Made by a program: the position numbers and the translations under genes. Below, in pieces: positions 46,010-56,005 of a DNA stretch of 64,000 nucleotides. The stretch comes from Allomyces arbusculus (lineage: Eukaryota; Blastocladiomycota; Blastocladiomycetes; Blastocladiales; Blastocladiaceae). Position 1 is the stretch's first letter. Each line of letters begins with the position of its first letter. Where the stretch lies: the NCBI GenBank assembly GCA_027604705.1, contig JADHYV010000008.1:124001-188000 (forward strand), read 5' to 3'. The notes beneath the pieces were generated by a model. The model made no database searches and had not been told where the DNA came from. It saw only the letters and a list, made by a program, of their open reading frames with translations.

Positions 46010-46440
46010 GCTCGGCCCATGTCCACGCACGGCTGCAGCATCGCCATATGACTGCACTACAAACTCGAACATCAGCGGCGGCCCGTCCAATTCAATTTCG
46101 AGCATGTGACCCTGGCGGACCCGACATCCACAAAGCCGTTGCGTCGCCCAAGTCGGCGACGTGCATAAACATGTCGAGTGTTGAAGCGTCGGGAACCAGC
46201 CGAGCCGCACAGCAAAGCGTCACGAGTGTCGCCGAGTGCGCGATGGGGTCGGTAGGACGAGCAGCACCGCGACGTCGCTAAATGGAGGGGTGGAAAGTGT
46301 CGAGCCATTACCGGGCGCAACAGGACTTGCAAGAAATGAAATGCTGTGTCAGCGGACGGGCCGCGGGATCGTGGGGAATTGGGGGCTGTGCAGCTAAGGG
46401 CAAGGGAAGGAGACCTGCAGCAGCGTCGGCCGACGCGACA
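46010..46440 (-). pseudogene. Fragment of a Sel1-repeat paralogue
   Basis: Read on the minus strand, ASADAAAGLLPLPLAAQ matches TSADAAAGLLPSPRAYVLA of the intact gene at 11436. A later piece, HSATLVTLCCAARLVPDAST then LDMFMHVADLGDATAL, matches MTSLGESLLYGASRNRPRA then LDLFVRAADLGDAKAM. Next comes a FEF...GDAAAVRGHG piece that corresponds to LEFGLG...YYQAAAARGHA. Frames are broken and most of the intervening gene is missing. Confidence 0.6.
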
Positions 46441-46722
46441 ATCGGACAAAACAACTCGTGGTCTCCACAGAAATAGTTCAGCAGCAGCAGTCGCATCGCG
46501 TCAGTCGCTTCGCACGCGAGCTTCAAGCCTCGGGCGGTGCAGTGTAGTCTCGTAACTTGGCACCGTTGCCCTTGTTGAGCAGCTGCAGGCCCAACGAAAA
46601 CAGCTTGCCGAGCGGATTCGAGTACGGTGCAACTTGTCAAAGGGGCGACTGTGCCGCAAACAAGCTGCTGCTGAGCTCTGTCGTTGGTGACGAACTCGTC
46701 GTCTGCAATCCGTATGCTGGAG

Positions 46723-46750
46723 CGGCGTATGCGTACGATACTTTACGACC
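46723..46750 (-). repeat. 28-base repeat, right copy of inverted pair
   Basis: Inverted partner of 44764-44791 with two transitions. It lies about 300 bases upstream of the Sel1 fragment on the same (minus) strand, so in both places it precedes a gene-like sequence. Confidence 0.8.
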
Positions 46751-48174
46751 TGGCGGAAACCAAGTTGGCGGTGTTTGTTCATCACTTACTTGCCTGTGAC
46801 ACATTTCGAGCACGCCTCCAGCATGCTGGCCACGCGCTCATCCTCGCTCCTCACTCGTTGCTCCATGCTTCTTCCAGATTACTCGCATTTCCCTATGTAA
46901 TCGCCAGCTGCCGATTCAGGGAAGACGCATAATTGGAATTTCGAGCCCTTATTCTCGGTTGGAATGAGTGGGAGGTAAGGGAATCGTGCGTCATCAGTAT
47001 ACAAACCTCGCTTGCACCACATGTTGATGACGGGATCGCCCACGCAGCCACTGGTTGCGGCTTGGTTTATTTCGTGTGGTCGTTGAGAGGATGCGGACCG
47101 GACCGCGTGTTTCATAAGCACGACAGCATGGCACCGCCTTTCTGTCCTTGGCGGCCAGAAACCGTGATCTGATAGCTCAAATGCCTTGAAGCGCGCATCG
47201 GAGTTTTTGTGCCCGTCCTTGCATGATCTCGTCGCTATGCTTCCTCGGGAGCGCCGGTTTCCACGCGCGTGCAATTGGTTGAAACAGGGCTTCCCTAGTT
47301 CCAAAGCGGTCAGCTTGAGCGAGCGCGAGTGATGCCAACGTCTGCAGTGGCGGCGATTGAAGGGCGGACTGCAGCAAGCGATCATTTGGCGGCGCGGGTT
47401 CTCAGTGCCTTACCGCACTGAGACTTATTTGTGCCATGGAACCTGGGAACGTTGGCTCTTCTTTTTGCAATCGGTTGTCTTTCCATTATCTCCTCGGTTG
47501 TCCTGGACAAGCGGTGGGTGCATCAGCAAGCAGGAGAATTCCAGTAAACTGATCTTGTTTGCGTTTCGGCTCCGTCCATTCAAAAGGGGACTGGTGGTTG
47601 CCAACTCGACCGCTCCGCACCCCTCACGGTTAAAATGGCCGGCAACCTCGTCCAAGGTGATGCGAGACTGGTGCGAGGCAACCCCTGATTTTCGCAAAAT
47701 ATCCCGTCGCGTCTGCTTTGCTGTCGTCCGCGACGACCATTCTCCGTTCCAATTTTCACCTGCTCGGCGCCCTGTTCAGTGGCTGCATTGCGCTCCTTAC
47801 GCGGGTCAACTTCTCGCACCGCGCTGGGCGCTCTGATTTCGTGCTCGTGCTCGGGGTTGCCTCTTGGGCCCTTGCTCCACCACCTCACCGCCAGCCCGCC
47901 GTCGCCCGACAACTCAGCCGTCAAGTCTAGTTTAATTGCTTTTCGTTGGTCTCGCACTTGCGCCCAGACCCACTTGCGCCCGCCTTTGTCACTCCAGTTG
48001 CACTCGTCGCTCTCGTCGTGGCCCTGTTCCCGGCCAACACTCACTTTGTTGGACATGGTTCCATTGCGACCTGTCGTTCGATATTGACTCGTTGACGCGT
48101 CAGCTTGCGACCAACCACCATCTCGACCGTCAGCAGCGCTTCTTCCAGCACCAGCGGTCGTGTGCCCTGTCGTA

Positions 48175-51100
48175 ATGTCATTCCACAGCAAGCTGCCGCC
48201 CATTCCAAGCTCGCCATCACCGAATCCGGGCGGCCCGATCATGACTGTCCCGCTGGGTCCGGGCCACGACGCGGCACTTCCACCACCATCTGCGGAATCC
48301 AGTGCACATGATCCAGCGAGCGCACCCGTCCACGTCGCCGGCACCGACAATGTCCTCCCGCCAACGATCACGACCGCGTGGGTCCCCGCTGTGGGCACCT
48401 CCACACTTGGCCGCACCACCACCGGTGGCCGAAGCGCTGCAACTACGAGCCGCCCGCCCTCCGCTGTGCACACGTCGAGCCGGCCCGTCACAACCCCTCG
48501 CATCGGTGGTGGCGAAACCTACGCGTCGTTGCCGCGCCCGTTACCAGTGGGCCCGAGCAAGGCCGTGTGCACGGTCGTGTTCAACAAACCGGACCCGACG
48601 CACGACGCGCCCGCGGCACCGCCTCCATCGCACCCAGTTGTCGAGTGGGTGCGCCAAATGCGCGCACCGCCGCCGGCGAATTATATTCGTACGACCAAGT
48701 ACACGGTGTGGTCGTTTCTGCCGCTCAATTTGTTTGGCCAGGTACGCGTCGTGGCATGGTGTAAAGCGGAGGGTGCGTGGTGAGCTCATGGAGCGGTACT
48801 ACAAGAATTTGTAGTTCCGGCGCGTGTCGAACCTCTACTTTCTGCTCGCAGCCATCTTCTCGCTCGTCGGCAGCTCCACGATCTCACCCTTGTCGGAGAT
48901 TGCGCCGCTCGTGTTTGTCCTGACGGTCACGGCCATCAAGGATGCACTCGAAGACTATGTACGTTGGGATTCACACGGTCTTCTGCTTGCGGGTGGGCGG
49001 AGATGCCTCACGTGCGGCTCTAGTCCAGGTACAAGGCCGACCTCGGCGCCAATCACCAGCCGATATTCGTCGTCAAGAACGGAAATGTCACGGATATCAT
49101 GACCATGGATTTGACGCCGGGGGACATTGTACGATGCTCTCCACCATGTCACGAGACGGCGAGAATTGGACTGACTCCGACTTGCCATTCAGGTGTTCTT
49201 AAAGAAAGGCGACAAAGTCCCCGCCGACTTGGTGCTCCTGTCGACGTCGTACGAGGACGGCAACTGCTTCATTGAGACCTCTGAACTTGACGGGTGCGTC
49301 TCCACTCTGCCTCTCTCTCGCGCGCGCGATTCACTGATTTTCGAGCGACTTCACAGGGAGACGTCATTGAAACGGCGCAACGGCCTACCTGCAACGATGC
49401 ACGCATCGACTCCGGCCCAGGTATCGCAACTGTCGGGCCGGATCCAGTGCGAATTGCCCAACGAGAACCTGCACAAGTTTGAGGGCGTGTTGTACGTGCA
49501 AGACCCCACCGACCCGGCCGCGCCTGCCGAAGCGCACTCGCTCAGCAGCAGTCAGTTGCTCTTGCGTGGGTCGTTTTTGCGCAACACCGACTACTGCTAC
49601 GGCGTCGTCGTCTATGCGGGCGTCGAGACCAAGATCTTCAAGTGCGTTAATTCGGAGTTTTGGTGAGTTGGCTGGAGATTGGGGCTGACGGCTGTTGCGC
49701 GATTGTCAACAGAAATTTGAAGCAGGGCGGACTCAAGTTCAGCACCATGGAGGACAAGGTCAACACGGTTGTCTCGCTCGCGTTTGCGTACAACGCGTTG
49801 ATGCTCGTCGTGTCGATGATTCTCGGGCAGCAGCGGGTGCGTGCACATCATAATTGACTTTCCCGTTCCGATGACCATCTTACGAACCTCTCTCATCCAC
49901 CATAGATTGCCGACGTGCAAAAAGCCTCGTGGTACCTACAAGCTACCGGCTACGTCGACCCCGACGGCACCGCTAGCGGCCTGCTCGAAATGTTCATGAA
50001 CGCCTTTATTCTCTACTCGTACACGATTCCGGTCTCATTATTTGTGATCATCGAGGCCGTGCGCGTGATCCAGCGCCAGTTTATGGTCTGGGACGACGAG
50101 CTCAAGTCGGTCAACGGTCGCCCTATGCGTGTCAACAACAGCAACCTGAACGAGGACCTGAGCGTTGTCGAGTACGTGTTTTCCGATAAGACGGGCACGC
50201 TCACGCGCAACGAAATGGTGCTCGTCAAGGTGTGCTTGGGGGACATGGTCACGTCGGTCGCGGAATTGCCGGGGATCAAACAGCCGACGGACGCAATGCG
50301 GCAGTTGTGGCGGTGCATTTTGCTGTGCAACAGCGCGATCCCGTCGATTGAGAATGGGGAAAGTACGTCGCCGTGCATCCTGCCTCGTCGAAATTCTCAT
50401 GCTCACGCTGCCGTCGACTCCCACCAGTCACGTACGAATCGCAATCGCCCGACGAAATCGCGCTGCTCAACGGGATCCGCGCACACGTGCAGCTTGTGCA
50501 GCGCACCAAGAACACGGTGAGGTTCACGGAACTCGGCGTTCCCGTCGAAGTCACGATTCTCGCCGTGCTCGAATTCAACTCGGACCGGAAACGCATGACT
50601 GTGGTCGTGCGCGATGAGACGGGCTCCGTCGTCGCCTACTGCAAGGGCGCCGACAATATCATGGTCCCGCGTCTGCGCTGCCCCGCAACCGACCCGGCCC
50701 TCGTCGCCACGACGCGCCACCTGCACGATTTCTCCGAGCAAGGATTGCGCACGCTCGTGTTTGCAGCGAAACCACTTGCAAACGACGCCTACGCGCGGTT
50801 CCAGGCGCAGCTGGACGACGCTGCCCGCGCGCTCGACGACCGCGAAGCGCGTATCGCGCGAGTTTCCGACCATTACGAGCGCGGGTTCGACTTGCTCGGT
50901 GCGTCGGCCATCGAGGACCGGCTCCAAGACCAGGTGCCCGAAACAATCGAGGCGCTGCTCGCGAGCGGAATTCGCGTGTGGCTGCTAACAGGCGACAAAA
51001 CCGAGACGGCCATCAATATTGGCCACAGCTGCCGGCTCGTGGCCCGCGATATGACCATCATGAGAATTGATGCGCCCACGTTGCCAGATCTTGCCGAACA

Positions 51101-52720
51101 GATGGCGCAGTGCTGGGATGTGGTCGCGGCCGCGGGAGAGGGCGGGGACCAGTTGCGGTACGCGCTCGTGGTCACGGGGGACGCGCTCGCAATGGCGCTC
51201 GAGACGTGTCCGCGCGAGTTGCTGGCGATTGCAACGGCGTGCACGTCGGTCATTTGTACGTTCGCGCATGGATTTGTGGAGGGAATGATTGAGCGGTTTG
51301 CTGATTGGTCTGGTTTTCGCAGGTGCTCGCGTTTCGCCCATCCAAAAGGCTCTGGTCGTGCGGCTCGTCAAGACAGAACTTGGTGTCACGACTCTGAGTA
51401 TTGGTGACGGCGCCAACGACGTGTCGATGATCCAAGAGGCGCACATCGGCGTCGGGATCGAGGGAGTAGAGGGCGCTCAGGCTGTGCGTGCCGCCGACTT
51501 TGCGATCGTCGAGTTTCGCGCACTACTTCGGCTCCTGTCGGTCCACGGCCGCTACTCGCTGCAGCGGCTCTCGTACCTCGTCGTCTACTCGTTCTACAAG
51601 AACTTATCGTTCATCACGATCCAGTTCCTGTTTGGATTCTGGAACACTTGGAGCGGTTCGGTACGTCTGAAGTTTTTCGATGCCTTGGACAAAATCACCG
51701 CGGAACTGATGCACATCTCCCCGCTAGACCAACTATAGCGCCTGGATGATGCCCTACTGGAACGTTCTTTACACGTTTTTGCCGCCGTTTCTCTACGGGT
51801 TCCTCGAAAAGGACGTGCCCGAGTCGCAATTGCTGCGGTACCCGGCGGCGTATATGAGCGCGCGCGACGCGTCACCGTGGGCGTGGCGCCGGCTCGTCGC
51901 CTGGACTATCTCGTGCATTTGGCACACGGTCGTCCAGTGGTTTGGCATGTACTGGCTATTTGACGGCACGGGCGCCCTGGCCGCATCGGGGTTTACGGGT
52001 GATGTCTTCCAGTACCAGTGGCTCAATGGGATCACAATGCTGCTCGTCGTCACGGCCAAAATCGCGCTGCAGTCGCAGTACGTTGTTCGTTTCTTTTAGG
52101 CTGCTGATTCTCGCCGAGCCATCGATCATGGATTGACAACATCGACTTTGAGTTACTGGACCTGGATCACGGTCGCGGGCCTCGTCATCTCGCCCATTTT
52201 GTACGTTCTGACGCTCGGCGTCGTCGAGGGCATCGCGCTGAGCCAGCTCAGCACGGGCAGCGCCATCGACAACATTCCGATCGGGACCAACTCGGCGATG
52301 TACGCGACGCCCGCGTACTGGTTTGTCGCGGCCGTGATTCCCGTCGCTGCTCTCCTGCCGGACCTAGCCGTCGCCTAGTGCGTGAAGCCTTTCCCGCATC
52401 ACCCCATGCTCTCCACCCACCACCACCTGACTGACCCCACGATGAATAGCTGGCATGCGCAGTTCCGCCCCGACGACGCGACCGTGCTCCGCGAAGAGCA
52501 CGCGCAGCTCATGGCGCGCACGTACCCGGACCTGGGCGCCGTCGAGCCAGGGATGTCGATGGTGGCTAAGAAACCGAGCCTGGCCGCGGTTGCTCCGGCA
52601 CCGATCACGATTGCGAGCGAGGGGGAGGCACTCAAGACGGCGGCGCTGGCGCCGCTGCTAGCGCCAAGAGCGATAGCAGCAAGCCCATCACCACGACTCG
52701 GAGCAAGTGCCGGCGACTGA
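48175..52720 (+). CDS. P4-ATPase, phospholipid flippase
   Basis: P-type ATPase of class IV, which moves phospholipids to the cytosolic leaflet of Golgi/endosome/plasma membranes. About a dozen exons starting MSFHSKLPPIP. Landmarks in order: TVWSFLPLNLFGQ|FRRVSNLYFLLAAI (first helices); TPGDIVFLKKGDKVPADLVLL; LDGETSLK (actuator loop; most P4 enzymes have DGETNLK); VVEYVFSDKTGTLTRNEM with the phosphorylated Asp; ESQSPDEIALL; RKRMTVVVRDETG; CKGADNIM; WLLTGDKTETAINIGHSCRL; CARVSPIQKALVV; SIGDGANDVSMIQEAHIGVGI; then SAWMMPYWNVLYTFLPP. The C-terminal helices include SYWTWITVAGLVISPIL. Joins near 52085-52140 and 52375-52445 are uncertain. Donors are almost all GTACG or GTGCG. Confidence 0.92.
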
Positions 52721-52922
52721 TGGAGAAAGTGAGGACTGGGACTACCTACTGCCAGCATGGCGGGTGGAGAAGGTTGGGAGTGGAGTGCACGATGACTGGA
52801 GAGACAAATTTTAGACCCTCGTGTTTGCTACCCTTTGTTATGGACCGGCGGTTCCTGCCAGAGCAAAGACGTTTGCAGCACCTGCGGCAACCAACCACAG
52901 CACCTAAATTCTTTATTTCCTA

Positions 52923-53722
52923 TCAGAGAACCATCTCCACCCATCCGGTCGACCCCTGCTTTAATGTGGTCACGCTCTCCACCACCGGCGTCATCGGGTG
53001 GGTCGCCAGGTTTTGCGATCAGCACAAATCCATTCAAATATTTGACGATGCGCTTGGACCCAAAACGTCGCAATCGTGGTGCGTTCCACTTCCTTCAGTT
53101 TGCGCTTCATGTCATCCGACGCAGCGACAACCACGCCAACAATCGGCAGTGCATCGCCACACACATGAATGTTCAGCAGCTCGAACATGAACCCAAGCCG
53201 CGTGTCGTCGTCCTGGTCCACCCACGTTTCAACGTCATCATCCCTCACCGTGATCTTGCCGTCGGGCCCACCGCGCAGAATAACGATGCGCACGCCGCAA
53301 AATCGGGTCCAGTGGCAGTGGCCATCAATCTCGAGGTCGAAATTCCAGCACCCTGGTTTCCTGGCGACGCGAGCACGCAAGAGGATCGGGTCGAGCGTCT
53401 TGCCGCGGATTCCCGCGACGTTGCTCTCGAGCTCGTCAATCATTTTCCTCATCGCAGCGAGCTCGCGGTCTTTGGCATCGAGCTGATTTCGGAGGCTGCA
53501 GTTTTCGAGCTCCATGTGTGCGACCAGGTCCGACGTGTCGGTGAATACGGTGCTCACATCGTCAAGGTCCTGGTCAGACAATTGCCACGCGGGAGACTTG
53601 AGCATGGCGTCGTCGCTGCGGCTGCAGCAGAGCAGTGTTATTTTTGCTTGTTCAGAGCAGTGCTGCTGGTGCAGTGGACTGTTTGCTTGGGTCGTGAATG
53701 GTCTCGCAGGGAGGCTGGACAT
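52923..53722 (-). pseudogene. ILEI/FAM3-like domain paralogue, copy A (frame-broken)
   Basis: First of three tandem relatives. The N-terminal half is open, with a short coiled coil (ELENCSLRNQLDAKDRELAA) and the domain start WNFDLEIDGHCH, GVRIVILRGGPDGK, LLNIHVCGDALPIVGVVVAA, VERTTIAT. At about 53070 a T run puts the frame off by one: FGSKRIVKYLNGFVLIAKPGDP continues in a second frame. A further slip near 53000 returns the end to VVESVTT...TGWVEMVL, matching copy B's TVESIAD...TEWVEMEF. Both slips are small, so sequencing error is a real alternative to a pseudogene. Start at 53722, or a later Met at 53605. Confidence 0.65.
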
Positions 53723-54063
53723 GGTTTTGTTCTTTCATCATGTCGGGTGTGGCAGTGGAGCCGGACAAGGCTCGGACACTGTTCCGACAGCGCAGCAATT
53801 ATGCTTGCTGAACAAAGTGGTCACCCATACTTGACGTGTCAGATCGTGTCGAAACGTTGTCTATTCGCAGTCTGCAGAGCCTTCCACATTTTCTGTTGGA
53901 ACATGAGCAAAACTTGATGTGCAAGAAGGGTAAAATCTTGTCTCCGTCGCCTGGCGTGACCAAGTATGGAGACGCGACCTAATCAGATCCACCAATCCGA
54001 CCCTCAAAAGTGTTATCTCCACCCATTCGGTCGCGTCACATAAGCCTTCACAGCGTTCTCCAC
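53723..54063. other. Spacer with duplicated gene end
   Basis: These 341 bases separate copies A and B. The right end (54002-54033) repeats the last 32 bases of copy B's reading frame with its stop (54061-54092). No other feature is seen. Confidence 0.6.
54002..54033 (-). repeat. Extra copy of the 3' end of the ILEI-like gene
   Basis: Direct repeat of 54061-54092. The core ATCTCCACCCATTCGGTCG is identical in both; it encodes TEWVE on the minus strand. The flanking CTCAAAA, which contains the stop, is also kept. Confidence 0.85.
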
Positions 54064-55002
54064 TCAAAACTCCATCTCCACCCATTCGGTCGGGCCCTGG
54101 TGCGCGTCGGCAATGCTCTCCACTGTCGCCTTGGGGTCGCCGAGCTTGGCGATCATCACGAACCCGCCGCGCCACTTGAGATCCCAAATGCTCACCGACC
54201 CAAACCTTTTGGCGATCGTAGTGCGCTCCTCATTGCGCAAATTGCGCGTCGCTTCATCGACTGCCGCAATCACGACGCCAACAACTGCCGATGCCGTGTC
54301 GTGCAAGAGAATATCGAGCATCTCGAGCAAGAACCTGAGACGCTTCGAGTCGTCCTGACTCCACCCCGTGTCAAACAGGTCGTGCCGCTTGGTGAGCTTA
54401 CCGTCAGCACCACGACGCAAAATAGTGACATGAATCCCGCGCTGCGCCGTGTACAAGTCGCGATCGTTGCCAATTTCGAGCTCAAAGAAATTGCCGTCAT
54501 GAAACCCGGCGGCGCGAGCGCGGATGCGCGTCACGGAAGCATCGACGACAGTGGCGACCTCGGATCCAGCATCAACACCAGTGAGCTGTTCCTCAAGCGC
54601 AGCAATACGACCGCGCGCGGCCACGAGCTCTTGGTCCAGGGCACCAATCCGTTCCTGCGACTGGTCAATGGCGTGGTCCTTGGCCGCGACCGTCTCGAGC
54701 ACGTCGTGAAGCTCGCGGTCCTTGGCATTAAGCCGCTCGCGCAGGTTGCGAATGTCGCGGTCTTGTTGCTCAAGGAGCCGCGTCAGGCGATCGAATGAAA
54801 ATGCCAAAGACGCGTCGCCGTCAGTGCATGCACCTAGTGCGGCCGCGCCTGGGCCAAAGCCATCATCGTTCACGGCAGCATCTGACGCGTTTTGGTGCAC
54901 CAGATTGCGAGTGCCTGGTGCGACGGGGTAGTCAGAGCGCGTGATGGTTCTGTCGTCAACTTGCTGGTGTGCGCTTAGTGTGCGCTCGCGGTACGCAGTC
55001 AT
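54064..55002 (-). CDS. Coiled-coil protein with ILEI/FAM3 (GG)-like C-terminal domain, copy B
   Basis: Intact single-exon gene of 312 residues. Residues about 65-140 form a coiled coil (LTRLLEQQDRDIRNLRERLN; AARGRIAALEEQL). Residues about 160-312 resemble the ILEI or GG domain of FAM3/PANDER, POMGNT1 and CEMIP. They show RGIHVTILRRGADGK (compare RGIHVIVLNQATGH), LFDTGWSQDDSKRLRFLLEM (FDTYS.....VLFL), VVGVVIAAVDEATRNL (V.I..VKDEGS..L), ERTTIAKRFGS (..LLRSLGS) and DLKWRGGFVMIAKLGD (LGWRDTWAFVGRKG). Metazoan ILEI domains are extracellular or in the Golgi lumen; this one has no signal peptide. The function is unknown; the fold assignment is by motif order only. Confidence 0.72.
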   Translation of the reverse strand: MTAYRERTLSAHQQVDDRTITRSDYPVAPGTRNLVHQNASDAAVNDDGFGPGAAALGACTDGDASLAFSFDRLTRLLEQQDRDIRNLRERLNAKDRELHDVLETVAAKDHAIDQSQERIGALDQELVAARGRIAALEEQLTGVDAGSEVATVVDASVTRIRARAAGFHDGNFFELEIGNDRDLYTAQRGIHVTILRRGADGKLTKRHDLFDTGWSQDDSKRLRFLLEMLDILLHDTASAVVGVVIAAVDEATRNLRNEERTTIAKRFGSVSIWDLKWRGGFVMIAKLGDPKATVESIADAHQGPTEWVEMEF

Positions 55003-55280
55003 GTCGCCGTAGTTTTGCGGAGAAAGTCGTGCCGGACAGTGGTTGGTTGGGCGTGGATGTGGATGTGGATGTGGGTCTTGGAATGCGACGTGCGGCTGTG
55101 TGTGACTACGAGGACTGTTGGACTGACCCAGGCAAAAAATGCGTTGGACAAGAAACCGACTGACGAACGATCAGTGACCGGAACCGCATTTTCCAGCACC
55201 TCCCCAATCAACTCGAAAATAGACAAATGGAACGAAAAGGACGCGCATCGTCCTTATATTTCGAATCAATTTTTGCGCTA
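55003..55280. other. Spacer between copies B and C
   Basis: Non-coding, moderately AT-rich, presumably the promoter of copy B. It contains a GTGGAT hexamer repeat (about 55052-55075). Confidence 0.45.
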
Positions 55281-56005
55281 TCAAAACTCCATGGCCACCC
55301 ACTTGGTCGGCACCGACTGCTCGTCAGCAACGCACTCAGCCATCACCACCTTGTCTCCCCCATGCAGCTTGGCCACGAACGCAAAGGCTTTTTGCGTGGG
55401 AACTTGAGCCACCTGCTTGCCGAGATGCTTCAGCAGCGTCCCGAGGTTGTTGTGGTTCCGGTAGTGGAAGTCAACAACCAAATCTTGGTTTATGACCTCA
55501 GCCACAACGACGCCAGCAACGGTCGTCGCCGGGTTCCACGACAATATATCCATCATCTCGAGAAGCGCCTCGAGCTGGTCGGCGTCGCTCTTGTTGGCGG
55601 CCAGGCGGAAGATGCTATGCCGCTTGCTCACACGCCCACCGACGGCACTATGGGGGAACAGAACGACGTGGATGCCCGCCATCGGTCACACTCACCATTG
55701 ATTTCGATCTCAAAGTGACCGCGACCGCCGGACCCAGTCGCAGCCGCGCACGCGCGCACTTGAAACGTCTCGATCTTTGGCACGGGCACAGGCGTCATGG
55801 CTGCAAAGTCGATTTTCGCGACAGCAGCCAAGAGTGCCTTGATATGATCACGCGCCGCCGTCAGCTCGCGCCGTTGATCCTCACGCTGCGATTGCACATC
55901 GGCTTGCACATCCGTTGGCATCGAGCGCTCAGACTGGGCGACGGCTTCAGCAGCGAGAACGAGCGGGTCGGTGACTGCGTGCGTGCCTTGAATTGCACTC
56001 ATCAT
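55281..56005 (-). pseudogene. ILEI/FAM3-like domain paralogue, copy C (one frame slip)
   Basis: Third tandem relative. The N-terminal half from MMSAIQGTHAV is open through a helical region (REDQRRELTAARDHIKALLA) and GRGHFEIEINGEC. A slip at about 55680 then moves the frame, and the domain continues GIHVVLFPHSAVGG, LEALLEMMDILSWNPATTVAGVVVAEV, LGTLLKHLGKQVAQV, AFAFVAKLHGGDK and finally TKWVAMEF before the stop at 55281. A GTGAGT stands exactly at the slip, but no matching acceptor restores the domain start, so I do not call an intron. Nearly whole; it may be functional if the slip is a sequencing error. Confidence 0.65.

Larger units (their letters stand above)
45864..48174. other. 2.3 kb largely non-genic region with Sel1 scrap
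   Basis: Apart from the Sel1 fragment (46010-46440) and the right copy of the 28-base repeat, nothing is recognised. The longest minus-strand frame (46879-47385, 168 codons) shows no family pattern, and frames on both strands around 47.4-47.9 kb likewise lack one. The final few hundred bases should contain the flippase promoter. Confidence 0.45.

Noticed and set aside
46879-47385. 168-codon minus-strand frame
   Set aside because: No recognisable domain, and both strands are open around it. Left as intergenic.
47580-48503. 307-codon minus-strand frame over the 5' end of the flippase gene
   Set aside because: It is antisense to coding sequence, with no recognisable domain.
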